The notes below the pieces were generated by a model that saw only the letters and a list, made by a program, of their open reading frames with translations, was not told the DNA's origin and ran no database searches. The translations under genes and the position numbers were made by a program. 64,000 nucleotides of DNA from Firmicutes bacterium UBA3553 (GTDB lineage Bacteria > Bacillota > Clostridia > Tissierellales > Sedimentibacteraceae), in contig DFOA01000058.1 of NCBI GenBank assembly GCA_002381185.1, positions 1 to 64,000 of the forward strand. Direction: 5' to 3'. Below, piece after piece: positions 51,579 through 60,888 of the stretch (positions are counted from its first letter, which is position 1; every line of letters begins with the position of its first letter).

Positions 51579-52720
51579 TAATAAAAAGGTTGGAATATGG
51601 CGTGCTGTTATTAGCTGCCATAATCTTTCATATATTTGTAGTGGATTACATTTCATTTTGGATTCTTGCATTTTTGGTTATGCTGCCGCTGGTTTCTTTG
51701 CTTGTTACAGTTCTTGCAATGGGCGGTGTAACAGCTGAACTCATAATAATGAACGCCTCTATACTAAAAAATGAGCCGCTTCCAATACAATTGAAGATAT
51801 ATAACAAATACTTATTTGCAACATGCATGGCCAGGGTAAAATTGAGCATAAGAAATGAATTGCTGCAGCAGGAACAAATCAGGACGTTTTTTATGGCCGC
51901 AAGCCATTCCGGACAGACTGTGGTAGAAGTAATCTCTTCTGAATATTGCGGTATGCTGAGATGCAGTATTGCAGAGCTGCGGATATATGATGCTCTCGGA
52001 CTATTCTCATTTCGTAAAAAAGCCGAGTCGAGTTATTTAGTTTCAGTTCTTCCATCTGTTTATCCTTTGATGGCCATCAATTCAGAAATTCTCCAGGATA
52101 TTCAAAACAATATAACCTCACGAACCATGAAAGGAAACGATCCTTCTGAAATAATGGATGTCCGTGAGTATAGGGACGGAGACCGGCTCGCAAGAATACA
52201 CTGGAAGCTTTCCGACAAATATGACCAGCTAATGGTAAAGGATTTTGGAGATCCCATTTCTAATGATGTATTGCTGCTTTTCGATTTAAATGGTAACAGC
52301 AGCGTGGAAATAAGCGGGCTGCTTGATGCAGTCTATTCCATCTCCAATTTTCTTATAAAAAATCAGATCACTTATGAAATAGAGTGGTATGACAGCCTGC
52401 ATGAACGCTTAGTGCACACTGACATCTCACAAGACAATGACTTGGGATTGGTCTTTGAAGCCATAATGACCAACAGCAGGTTCCAAAAGCAGTCTTGGGT
52501 ATTGAAAAACTGCAGCAATGGTTACGGCCATAAGCCCTATTCGGTTGTGTTGTATCTATGCTCTGAAATTACATCAAATTCCATTGACCTGATTCATAAA
52601 CGCTTGGCAGGAAGCCGAATTAACATCCTGCTGGTAACGGACGTACCAAGGACTCGAACAGGACTGACAACTATAGATCTGAAAAATATAAAAGAGAGCA
52701 TGAACAGCCTCGTGATTTAG
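51575..52720 (+). CDS. DUF58 domain membrane protein
   Basis: 381 residues. Two adjacent N-terminal spans (about 6-50) are followed by a beta-rich domain and the DUF58 core DPSEIMDVREYRDGDRLARIHWKLS, which precedes a von Willebrand A-like fold (VLLLFDLNGNSS). The ATG overlaps the MoxR stop by four bases, the usual MoxR-DUF58 coupling. Confidence 0.9.
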   Translation: MIIKRLEYGVLLLAAIIFHIFVVDYISFWILAFLVMLPLVSLLVTVLAMGGVTAELIIMNASILKNEPLPIQLKIYNKYLFATCMARVKLSIRNELLQQEQIRTFFMAASHSGQTVVEVISSEYCGMLRCSIAELRIYDALGLFSFRKKAESSYLVSVLPSVYPLMAINSEILQDIQNNITSRTMKGNDPSEIMDVREYRDGDRLARIHWKLSDKYDQLMVKDFGDPISNDVLLLFDLNGNSSVEISGLLDAVYSISNFLIKNQITYEIEWYDSLHERLVHTDISQDNDLGLVFEAIMTNSRFQKQSWVLKNCSNGYGHKPYSVVLYLCSEITSNSIDLIHKRLAGSRINILLVTDVPRTRTGLTTIDLKNIKESMNSLVI

Positions 52721-52744
52721 TATTTTCTGTATAGGAGACTTATT

Positions 52745-55156
52745 ATGAAAAAACGCCAAATTCCTAAGTCAGACCATGGACTTCACCTTGACAATCCCAG
52801 CCTGATTGAATCGAAAACCTCTTTAGTAATGCAATTGCTTTTTTATTTTTTATTTTTACTGCTGGGGGTTTCTGGAGCGTATGGGTGTTTTTATACTACA
52901 TTTTCTCTTCCTCTAATGTTGCAAGTGTTTATATTCTATGCAGTTATGTTTTGTGCTGTATTTACAATCTTATTTTTAATCAGACTCAACCGTATTTTAT
53001 TGCTGGCTCTGCCGTTGGCGGCAGTTGCTTATGTTCTTTTTGTAAAACAGAACTTAATAGACGTATTAATCAATCATTTGACTCAAGGGTATTTCATTAC
53101 CTATAATTCCATCATCTCAGCATACGCCCAAAAAACGCAATATACTCTTTTCACTTTTCCGACCACTCCTGCAGGCGCAAACGAAATAGCAGCTTCCAGC
53201 ACTGTGTTTGCGGTTTTTACTTTATTCTTTTTTACACTTTTTATGGCCTGGATACTTATTAGGAGAAAAAATACATTCTTGTGCTTTGTGTTTACTGCAC
53301 CTTTTTTAGGCGTATCCGTAGTATTCAGCATTATGCCTCATTATGCCGCAGTGGGAGCATTATATATATTTTGGGCGTTTTTGATTTTGAATTCTTCATT
53401 TTTGCGAAGTAAAAGTAAATTTAATAAAAAGAAAGGTGTATTTTACAGTGGTGAAAAAACTGCGGCAAATCCGCAGTCACTGATTTCTCTTCCTGTTTTG
53501 GCTGCTTGTCTCATGCTTGTAACTGCCCTCTTTCCAATGAATAGCTTTAACCGCTCCGACCTTGTGAAAGATATGCGCATAAACTTGCTCAATGTTCCAA
53601 AGATTCCCTCCCCGGTTCAGATTCCCATCCAAAGCATTTTAGGATATACTGACCGTGTCAATCTTCAGCTGGTGGGAAACATTACATTTACAGGAAAGAC
53701 TGTTTTGCGTGTAAAGTCTTCCAGTCCTGAAGGGGATTATCTTAAGGGATTTGTAGGCAGCATCTACGCTGGTCAAAGCTGGGATTCCCTGCCCGAGAAA
53801 GAATATGAAAAACTTGATTCAATATTAAATGAGTGGAAAGTTCAAAATTTTCCTTCACTCTTTAATAAGCTTCTTGGAAGACCTGTAAAAACATACGATC
53901 TGACGGTTCAACATGTGAAAATTAATTCATTGCGTGTTTATACTCCATATGGCCTGATATCAAAGCCTGAAGAATTACCCGGCATAGATTTTATAAATGA
54001 CGGGTTTTTGAGATCTGGCAACGTGCTGTTCGGCACAAATGAATACAGCATGAATGCAACTACCCTGCAAATAGACGCATGGAAATTGTCAGATTCCATG
54101 ATGGACGCCTTCGTCTCAGAGCAGGCATCATTTGTCCATGCAGCAAAGGAGTATAAAAACTTTGTCTATTCACACTATACTCAACTCCCTGAAGCACTGG
54201 AAGAAAAGCTTATTCAATATCTCAATGAACATAATCTGAATATTGAAAATTACTTTACACCCACCGCGTTTGCAAATGCGGTCATTACTCAAGTGCAAAG
54301 GGAAAATTCATATACTCTTTCACCGGACATAACTCCGGAAGGGCGAGATTTCATAGAGTATTTTCTATTTGAAAATCACAAAGGATATTGTGTGCATTTT
54401 GCCTCTGCCGCAGTGGCATTGCTGAGGTCTGCAGGAGTTCCCGCCCGCTATGTTGAAGGTTATGCCGTATCTCCCGATGATTTTAAAGAACATAGTGAAT
54501 GGGCAAATATCCCGGATTCCCGTTCACATGCATGGGTTGAAATTTATCTCGGCGCAATTGGCTGGGTTCCTGTGGAGGCAACCCCAAGCGCCAATAGGGG
54601 AATAGTTGACCATGAAGCTGCTGAGTTGGAAACTTCTTCTGCCATCAATCCTTTGGACGAGGATGTAATTAATGATAAATTAAATAACCATGAACCTCCT
54701 CAAGCTGAAGAGCTGCCCGATGTTGAAAACAGTGAATCCGGCTCTGCTGAAATGCAAAGTTCAAATAACAGTTATTTGATGAATACTATTATTCGTATAT
54801 TGCCAATCTTAGCAATGCTTGGTTTATTTATAGCCATTCTTGCAAGTAGCAGAAAACTGCAAGTTGCTTTGCGCAAAAAACATTTTACTCAAAAAGACAG
54901 TAACAAAGCAGCAATCGAAGTTTATAATTACATTGTAAAGCTATCTGCATATGCAAAGCCTAATCGAACCGACACCCCTAAGATGCCAAAGGATTTATAT
55001 AACCTTGTGCTAAAAGCGCGGTTCAGTCAGCATATGCTTACAGAACAGGAGTTAGAGATGCTGTTAGTTTATGCTGAAAACCAGGCTCTCGAAATTCAAA
55101 AAACCGCTTCATTGCTCAAGCGGTTCATAGGTAAGTATGTTTATGTAATATTTTGA
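52745..55156 (+). CDS. Transglutaminase-like membrane protein
   Basis: 803 residues. Five to six N-terminal spans fill about 30-270. A periplasmic-side transglutaminase core lies around 520-620 with the catalytic Cys in HKGYCVHFASAAVALLRSAG, the His in DSRSHAWVEIYLG and the Asp-equivalent region WVPVEATPS. One more span (about 678-698) and a C-terminal DUF4129-like tail follow. Third gene of the MoxR, DUF58, transglutaminase operon, thought to modify or cleave surface peptides. The substrate is unknown. Confidence 0.9.
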   Translation: MKKRQIPKSDHGLHLDNPSLIESKTSLVMQLLFYFLFLLLGVSGAYGCFYTTFSLPLMLQVFIFYAVMFCAVFTILFLIRLNRILLLALPLAAVAYVLFVKQNLIDVLINHLTQGYFITYNSIISAYAQKTQYTLFTFPTTPAGANEIAASSTVFAVFTLFFFTLFMAWILIRRKNTFLCFVFTAPFLGVSVVFSIMPHYAAVGALYIFWAFLILNSSFLRSKSKFNKKKGVFYSGEKTAANPQSLISLPVLAACLMLVTALFPMNSFNRSDLVKDMRINLLNVPKIPSPVQIPIQSILGYTDRVNLQLVGNITFTGKTVLRVKSSSPEGDYLKGFVGSIYAGQSWDSLPEKEYEKLDSILNEWKVQNFPSLFNKLLGRPVKTYDLTVQHVKINSLRVYTPYGLISKPEELPGIDFINDGFLRSGNVLFGTNEYSMNATTLQIDAWKLSDSMMDAFVSEQASFVHAAKEYKNFVYSHYTQLPEALEEKLIQYLNEHNLNIENYFTPTAFANAVITQVQRENSYTLSPDITPEGRDFIEYFLFENHKGYCVHFASAAVALLRSAGVPARYVEGYAVSPDDFKEHSEWANIPDSRSHAWVEIYLGAIGWVPVEATPSANRGIVDHEAAELETSSAINPLDEDVINDKLNNHEPPQAEELPDVENSESGSAEMQSSNNSYLMNTIIRILPILAMLGLFIAILASSRKLQVALRKKHFTQKDSNKAAIEVYNYIVKLSAYAKPNRTDTPKMPKDLYNLVLKARFSQHMLTEQELEMLLVYAENQALEIQKTASLLKRFIGKYVYVIF

Positions 55157-55254
55157 TGCAGATAAATGCTGGAGTTTGCGGATATTTTCTGCAATTTGTG
55201 CTAGATTAGCAGCATAGGAACGTTCTAATCCATTGCACGTAATATCTTATGTTT

Positions 55255-55290
55255 ACAGCTTAAAGGATGAAACACAACCCTTTAAGCTGT
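55255..55290 (+). terminator. Terminator of the MoxR-DUF58-transglutaminase operon
   Basis: ACAGCTTAAAGG pairs perfectly with CCTTTAAGCTGT and is followed by TTACTTTT. Confidence 0.85.
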
Positions 55291-55358
55291 TTACTTTTAA
55301 ATACTTATTGAGTTGTCATAGCTAGAAATCTACTTTACCTTTGCGAGCTTAGATATGT

Positions 55359-55718
55359 TTAACTTCTTACTAATGGAATATACAATTCTATCCTATCAGT
55401 ATTTCTGCCGTCCTTTCGATACTCTCTTTCTAAACAGTATTCAATGTCTACTTCTATGTTGTTTTCTTGGATATACTCTGCAGCTGCCTTATAAAGTTTT
55501 TGCAACGGTAATTTCTTGGTTGTTACCCTTTCAGGACATATCCACATGCTGAATAGAAGATAATTCCTGGATGGCAGAACCCTTTCCTCTAGTCCTTCAG
55601 GATAGCTTTCAAAGGACTTTGCAAGCTCTACTGCTGCAAAAACTTTAGTAGCAAAGCCTTCTTTTCCTATAGCATAAAACGGAAAAGGGAGTGTAGCATC
55701 ACCATAAACTATAGAAAA
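55359..55718 (-). pseudogene. Remnant of a GyrI-like effector-binding domain gene (5'-truncated)
   Basis: A frame of about 119 codons without any usable start runs from an in-frame TAA near 55728 to a normal stop. It reads FSIVYGDATLPFPFYAIGKE, then TKVFAAVELAKSF, LLFSMWICPERV and LEREYRKDGRNTDRIELYIP. The last block, DIEYCLEREY..IELYIPL, is characteristic of GyrI-like/AraC effector-binding domains. The N-terminal portion, including any DNA-binding domain, is gone. It is intact enough that the loss seems recent. Confidence 0.65.
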
Positions 55719-56129
55719 TTTATTTTTTTAAATTTTATAAGAATTTCACAGACATAAAGTTTCAAAGCAACTTTGAATATAAATAAATACAGTAAAAGAA
55801 TAGTTTAATAATATATATCTTGAGTAATATTAATCTTCATTGATAAACTTCCTAATAGATGATATTACAGTCCTCGGTTTTAATAAAAAACTTTGAAGTC
55901 GAAATTCTTGATATCTTTGGCTCTTATGAACCTTTATTAAATTTTCTTCAACACATATTTTTGTTTGGTAAATTAAAATATAGGGAGGTCAAACCTCTCT
56001 ATTTAATTCAGCTTTTAATATTTTAGTATTTACTTATCTAATGGAGCCCATGGAATTATATATTACAAATCATTTAGTACATCTATTTAATTTGATTATG
56101 AACATTATATACATTCTTATGTACTTATT
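55719..56129. other. Non-coding stretch
   Basis: About 410 bp of AT-rich DNA. Apart from the terminator at 55980-56002, nothing coding or repeated was recognised. Confidence 0.5.
55980..56002 (-). terminator. Terminator downstream of the PatB-like gene
   Basis: ATAGGGAGGT and ACCTCTCTAT pair with one G-T, followed on the minus strand by ATTTTAATTTA. It is about 130 bp beyond the stop. Confidence 0.55.
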
Positions 56130-57332
56130 TTAAACATTAAAAACATACTTGTCTAAACGTTCAAAAGCTTCTACTACTTTTGACTTTGGTAATGCAAGAT
56201 TTAAACGAATTGCATACTGACGATTAAACGGACGCCCATCCTGCCACATAACACCTACATCAGTACCTGCCTTATACAGCTGTTCAAGAGTCATATTATG
56301 TTCCTTGCACCACTCTTCACAGTCAAGATACAACATGTACGTACCTTGGGGTTTTGAGAATTTAATTCCTTTGTAGTTATTGATGATGTGGTCGCCAGCA
56401 TAATCTATATTCTCAGCAAGTACCTGACAAAGCTCGTTAACCCACTCATAGCCTTCAGGTTTATAAGCTCCAATCAATGCATGAATAGAAAAAACATTCA
56501 CCTCATTGTAATGAGGCTTACTGCTTTGCGCTCTTACTCGGTCATGGAGATACTTGCTGTAAATTATATGATACGCTCCAACTAACCCTGCGAGATTAAA
56601 AGTCTTGCTTGGAGCATAAACAGCAATAGTTCGGTTACGAGCATCTTCACTTACGCTTTGTGTTGGAATATGCTTGTTGTTATATAAAATAATGTCACTC
56701 CAAATTTCATCAGAAATTACAACACAATCATTTCTCTTGTAAATTTCCATAGCCTTTTCAATTTCTTCACGCTCCCATACGCGGCCGCAAGGGTTGTGTG
56801 GAGAACAAAATACTGCAACATGAATTTTGTATTCTTTAAGCTTTGCTTCCATGTCTTCATAATTCATACGCCATATTCCATTTTCATCAAGCACAAGGTC
56901 GGAGTGAATAATCCTTCTGCCATTGTTCTCCAAAGATTGTGTAAATCCAATATATGTAGGAGAATGAAGCAAGACGCAGTCACCAGGGGCAGAAAATGCA
57001 TTTATTGCAGATATTACACAACCAAGTACACCGTTTTCATAACCAATATGTTCTGCCATCAAGCCTGTTACATCATGACGAGTTTCCTGCCATTTAATTA
57101 TGGAATCAAAATACTCCTTCTTTGGCAAGAAGTACCCAAACATAGGATGCTTTGCACGTTCAATAATTGCTTCTTGAATGGTTGGTACAGTTGGAAAATT
57201 CATATCTGCAACCCACATTGGAATTATATCAAATCCTTCCTTTGGTGCATCAGGACCAAAACCAGGCATCAAATCAACAGCAATAGAGTCTCTACCTCGT
57301 CGGTCAATAATACTTGTAAAATCGTATTTCAT
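56130..57332 (-). CDS. MalY/PatB family PLP-dependent aminotransferase / C-S lyase
   Basis: 400 residues from the ATG preceded by GGAGGGATTACTTT; a longer frame overlaps the upstream gene. Fold type I signatures are DIIPMWVADMNFPTVP, YENGVLGCVISAINAFS, FCSPHNPCGRVW, VVISDEIWSDI, and the PLP lysine in APSKTFNLAGL. Such enzymes cleave cystathionine or cysteine conjugates, giving pyruvate, ammonia and a thiol. It begins 13 bp after the HAD gene and is the last gene of a likely three-gene operon with the isoprenoid-synthase-like protein. Its link to those two is unclear. Confidence 0.9.
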   Translation of the reverse strand: MKYDFTSIIDRRGRDSIAVDLMPGFGPDAPKEGFDIIPMWVADMNFPTVPTIQEAIIERAKHPMFGYFLPKKEYFDSIIKWQETRHDVTGLMAEHIGYENGVLGCVISAINAFSAPGDCVLLHSPTYIGFTQSLENNGRRIIHSDLVLDENGIWRMNYEDMEAKLKEYKIHVAVFCSPHNPCGRVWEREEIEKAMEIYKRNDCVVISDEIWSDIILYNNKHIPTQSVSEDARNRTIAVYAPSKTFNLAGLVGAYHIIYSKYLHDRVRAQSSKPHYNEVNVFSIHALIGAYKPEGYEWVNELCQVLAENIDYAGDHIINNYKGIKFSKPQGTYMLYLDCEEWCKEHNMTLEQLYKAGTDVGVMWQDGRPFNRQYAIRLNLALPKSKVVEAFERLDKYVFNV

Positions 57333-57345
57333 AAAGTAATCCCTC

Positions 57346-58179
57346 CTATATTTTCTTATGCTTTGCATGTAGTTCATATACTTTATTTATGGAATCTATT
57401 TGATTAAGTATTGTATGTACTGTTTTTTCCATATCACTATTTTCTCTGTAGTCAGCTTTAACAACAAAATCAATCCTATCCTGTTCAATCAAGCTGTCCG
57501 CAATGCTTCTATCTTCTGAATAAACAGCTATTGAATAACCTCCGTTAATTTTCACCAGCTTCATGCATGGGACATCAGTTAACCCGTCACCTATATAAAT
57601 CATATTTCTGAAAGGTATTCTTTTTTTATTATCAGGTGTAGATTCATTTAAACCTTTATGCTCTGTTACATCCAGCACACCTTTATTAATTCTAAACAAA
57701 AATTGAGTCTTGCTTGTATAGTTTACAGCCATTGCAGGCCATATAGGAATACTTTTTTCATTGTAACAGTATTCAGCCGCATAAATTTCCTTAAATTTAT
57801 GGGCAATTTCAGTTCCTTCAATTATTTCCTTTAACCCGGAGGATATTATATAATGCTCAATCTCTAATCCAAGCTTCTCACCATACAGAGTTGTTCTCTC
57901 AAACCATGTTTCCAGTCCATCAAATAATTTAACATCTCTGCCCATCTCATTAAAAACACTTCTAGTCAACAGCATCCTTCCTTCTGCTTCCTGCAGTATG
58001 GTTAACATATATGCAAGTATCTGATCCATGTTGTGATTAACCATATTTATTCTGCTTTTCTCCCAGAATTCCTCTGAATTCATCCCCAGTCCGCCGATGA
58101 ATCCATATTCCTGCATATCCTTGGGAGAAAGAGTTTTATCAAAATCGTACATTATTGCAACTATTGGTTTATGATTCAT
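57346..58179 (-). CDS. HAD family hydrolase (phosphoserine phosphatase-like)
   Basis: 277 residues from the ATG at 58179, where homology starts. The ribosome site AAAGGAA is rather far (about 15 bases), so translation may be weak or coupled. HAD motif I is MYDFDKTLSP (nucleophile Asp and acid/base Asp), motif II is HYIISSGLKEI, and motif IV is IYIGDGLTDVPCM. A helical cap lies between motifs I and II. All catalytic residues are present. It lies 55 bp downstream of an isoprenoid-synthase-like gene; a phosphatase acting on a prenyl phosphate product is an attractive but unproven role. Confidence 0.87.
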   Translation of the reverse strand: MNHKPIVAIMYDFDKTLSPKDMQEYGFIGGLGMNSEEFWEKSRINMVNHNMDQILAYMLTILQEAEGRMLLTRSVFNEMGRDVKLFDGLETWFERTTLYGEKLGLEIEHYIISSGLKEIIEGTEIAHKFKEIYAAEYCYNEKSIPIWPAMAVNYTSKTQFLFRINKGVLDVTEHKGLNESTPDNKKRIPFRNMIYIGDGLTDVPCMKLVKINGGYSIAVYSEDRSIADSLIEQDRIDFVVKADYRENSDMEKTVHTILNQIDSINKVYELHAKHKKI

Positions 58180-58234
58180 GTTTGTATTTGTGAATTCCTT
58201 TCTTAAAATTTCATTGAGTATATATATTTGAATA

Positions 58235-59476
58235 TTATTTAATTGAATCTCTAATTTTATCTTCAAATTTTTTATAATACATAAGTCTAACCTTGGAATA
58301 GGATTCCAATTCCTTATATAGCTCGCTAGACACAATTTCAGGATTTCGACCTGCTGCATCCATTATCATAATTAATGTGCATGAACTTATGACTCCCTTC
58401 ATTAAAGTCATAAACTTCGTATCAGATTCATTTGCGACATTAACCTTAAATATGTATAAAATAAGCCTTGTAACTTCATTGTCAATTAATTCATTATTTC
58501 TCTTTGTGCTGAATAAAGTTTGATGATTGTCTTTTTTGTCAACTATAGCATCTTGAAGGTCATCAAGAAGTTGAAGAAACGTCCCATATGTAAAAGCAAA
58601 ATGCATTTCATTTATAGTGAGCTTTCCTTTTACCAAAAAAGCATCCGCAAGAACAGAGGTTCCGCCTTTAAAAAAGCTTATAGGCAAAATTGAATCATAA
58701 GTTAATACCTTATCACCATCCTGTCTCATGCTCTCTGTCTGAGCTTCCTGAATAAGCCTAAGACTTTCATAAACTTCTGGGTATGTATCTCTGCAATATT
58801 GTGATTCAATTTGATTGACCAAAGAAAAAATCTTTTCTTCAATGAAGCTTTCAGGAGTTAATTTTTCACCATTTAATACTCCATATAGTCTTTTATTAAA
58901 TTTAATTTTTTCTTCCCTGCTATATTCAGGATTGTCCAAAAAATTGTCTGTGTATGGATATAGCATGCTGTATGCATATACAGAAGGAGTCATTTCAACA
59001 GGAAGTCCCCAGTAAATTTGGAGGCTGTTCATTATCCATACATTTCGTAAAGCTTGAAATATTTCTTCATCCTTTAATTGTGGAGCTTCCTTTCTCGCAG
59101 TTGTAATAAACTTCTCAGCTGCATCCAGGTACCCCTGTTCTATAAAAAATTTTATAAAAGGCTTGTCAAATAAAAGCTTTCTTTTATCTGCTTTAATCAA
59201 AAATTCAGTGACTATAAATTTCACTTCTTCAATCTCGGATGAACTTAAATCTGCGGTGTTATTTAACCCCTCTTGGATTTTTGTTCTATAAGGTTCCAAA
59301 TCATTAATAAGTTTTTCGAATAATTTATTAATTTCTCTTTCGTTCCAAATCTTTTTTATTAATGATACTTTCTTAATCTTATGTTGAAATGTATCACTAT
59401 CCAAATATTCATTTATTGCATGATTAAGCAGAACTTTTATTGGTATTGTATACTCATTCTGCAAACTTTTCTCCAT
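58235..59476 (-). CDS. Class I isoprenoid synthase-like protein (putative terpenoid synthase)
   Basis: 413 all-helical residues. Two aspartate-rich motifs stand where the class I isoprenoid fold needs them: SMLYPYTDNFLDNP (D-x3-D, about residue 175) and FLQLLDDLQDAIVD (DD-x2-D, about 308). These would bind Mg2+ and a prenyl diphosphate. The spacing and the second motif resemble squalene/phytoene synthase-like and 'class 1 isoprenoid biosynthesis enzyme' proteins. No signal peptide. It is the first gene of the operon with HAD and PatB-like proteins. Substrate and product are unknown; binding without catalysis is also possible. Confidence 0.72.
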   Translation of the reverse strand: MEKSLQNEYTIPIKVLLNHAINEYLDSDTFQHKIKKVSLIKKIWNEREINKLFEKLINDLEPYRTKIQEGLNNTADLSSSEIEEVKFIVTEFLIKADKRKLLFDKPFIKFFIEQGYLDAAEKFITTARKEAPQLKDEEIFQALRNVWIMNSLQIYWGLPVEMTPSVYAYSMLYPYTDNFLDNPEYSREEKIKFNKRLYGVLNGEKLTPESFIEEKIFSLVNQIESQYCRDTYPEVYESLRLIQEAQTESMRQDGDKVLTYDSILPISFFKGGTSVLADAFLVKGKLTINEMHFAFTYGTFLQLLDDLQDAIVDKKDNHQTLFSTKRNNELIDNEVTRLILYIFKVNVANESDTKFMTLMKGVISSCTLIMIMDAAGRNPEIVSSELYKELESYSKVRLMYYKKFEDKIRDSIK

Positions 59477-59565
59477 ATTTGCCTGCCTTATTTTAATTAT
59501 TAGAGTAGTTCTGTTATTTCAAATTATAATTCTTCATGTTCGTCTTCTTGCTTATATTAAACCAT

Positions 59566-59880
59566 TTAATAAATGCGTTTATTAGGAATAACTCCTCTTA
59601 CGCCGCCTCTTGGATTTTCAATATCACCTTTGTATCTTGGTATCAAATGAATATGTAAATGCATGATAGTCTGCCCTGATGCTTCTCCGCAATTTACCCC
59701 TATGTTATATCCGTCAAGATTATATTTTTTATCCACAATTTCTTTGCATTCTTCGATTAATTTCCACAATTGCTCCTTTGTCTGTGAATCAGCTTCAAAA
59801 TAATTACTGAAATGCTTTTTAGGAATTATCAGCATGTGACTTTTGCTTACCGGAAAGTCCTCATAAATTGCATATGCAGC
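59566..59880 (-). pseudogene. N-terminally truncated HIT family hydrolase gene
   Basis: The frame encodes a HIT domain from AYAIYEDFPVSKSHMLIIPKK through the catalytic triad motif MHLHIHLIPRY (H-x-H-x-H) to a normal C terminus. Homology extends upstream of the first ATG (59835) to an in-frame TAA near 59881, leaving no start codon. The usual N-terminal Cys-x2-Cys zinc part and about 35 residues are missing. The 89-residue piece from 59835 has no ribosome site. HIT proteins hydrolyse nucleoside phosphoramidates or dinucleoside polyphosphates; this copy is probably dead. Confidence 0.7.
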
Positions 59881-59976
59881 TAAGCTTTATATTCTCTTTT
59901 GCTTTCTATATAATAGTATATACTAAAATGTAATCTTTTTCTATGCAAATGTTTTACTTCAATGTATTATCATATA

Positions 59977-60007
59977 AAAAAGCTATGCCGTTAGAAAAGC
60001 ATAACCT
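59977..60007 (-). terminator. Terminator of the restriction-modification operon
   Basis: Outer AAAAG/CTTTT and inner TATGC/GCATA pairings form a hairpin ending in TTTTTTAT on the minus strand, 20 bp past the endonuclease gene. Confidence 0.65.
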
Positions 60008-60027
60008 TTTATATATTCTTACATACT

Positions 60028-60888
60028 TTATTTAAATATTTTATCCATAATACCATTTTCCAAATCATCAATGCTATAGATATGCTCCATAACCTCAAAT
60101 GTCTCTCTTAAATTACCTCTAGCACTTCTCCATGCTGTTCCATCTGTAAACCACACAAAAGTAAAACCATCAGTTGTATCCGCTTCTTGTGATAACATTT
60201 TATAACTTCTAGCTGTTTCATTCAATTTTGAACCGCCACCTGTACCACCATAAAAGTTTGTTTCTATCCCATAAATCATGTTATCTGTCTTAACAACAAA
60301 ATCAAATCTCTTTTTTGCCTTTCCATTATTGGATAAAGCAGATAAATCTACATTCCAGCGGCTTTCGATTTCTGATAAATACATTTCTTTATAATATTCT
60401 TTTACTTTAGATTTTTTAAGAAAATCTTCTACTAAATTCTCCATTTGATGTCCGCCACGGTTTTTTCTGCCGTTTGAATCTAGTCCTGTTTCAACACCCA
60501 AAGCATAATCAATTAAATTATTTACAATATGATCTTTAATTAAATCAAACAATCCTGTATTCCTCATAAATACTTTATACTGCTCAATACTATAATTCAT
60601 ATGGTTAAAATTATAAATAAATGTTCCTTCATCGTCTTGAGCATAGATTTCACTTTGCCTTACTGCTAATAATAATGGGATGCATTTTAATGTTTCAGGA
60701 TACTTATTGATAATATTTTCAAAGTCTTTTTCAATGTCCTTTGAACCAATTAAAGAGTTCAAGATATTTAGTTCAATTTTTAACTTCTCAACATTATTTA
60801 CAACTTTTTTAAAATCAATATAGTAGTCGTACCCTGATATACTTAACCTAAACTTAGCTAACCATTCATCAAAGTTCCTGTTAGTCAT
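60028..60888 (-). CDS. Type II restriction endonuclease, DpnII family (GATC)
   Basis: 286 residues, matching the roughly 288-residue DpnII/MboI endonucleases. Recognisable parts are NFDEWLAKFRLSISGYDYYIDF, RKNRGGHQMENLVEDFL with the nuclease acidic residue, and KKRFDFVVKTDNMIYGIETNFYG with E/D-x-K-like catalytic residues. The family cuts unmethylated GATC. Its start overlaps the preceding methylase gene by eight bases. The three tightly linked genes follow the Dam-like, DpnA-like, endonuclease order of the pneumococcal DpnII locus. Confidence 0.93.
   Translation of the reverse strand: MTNRNFDEWLAKFRLSISGYDYYIDFKKVVNNVEKLKIELNILNSLIGSKDIEKDFENIINKYPETLKCIPLLLAVRQSEIYAQDDEGTFIYNFNHMNYSIEQYKVFMRNTGLFDLIKDHIVNNLIDYALGVETGLDSNGRKNRGGHQMENLVEDFLKKSKVKEYYKEMYLSEIESRWNVDLSALSNNGKAKKRFDFVVKTDNMIYGIETNFYGGTGGGSKLNETARSYKMLSQEADTTDGFTFVWFTDGTAWRSARGNLRETFEVMEHIYSIDDLENGIMDKIFK

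Noticed and set aside
56796..57407. 203-residue open frame on the plus strand
   Set aside because: It lies antisense to the PatB-like gene, has a Cys/His-rich nonsense composition, and shows no domain or ribosome site.
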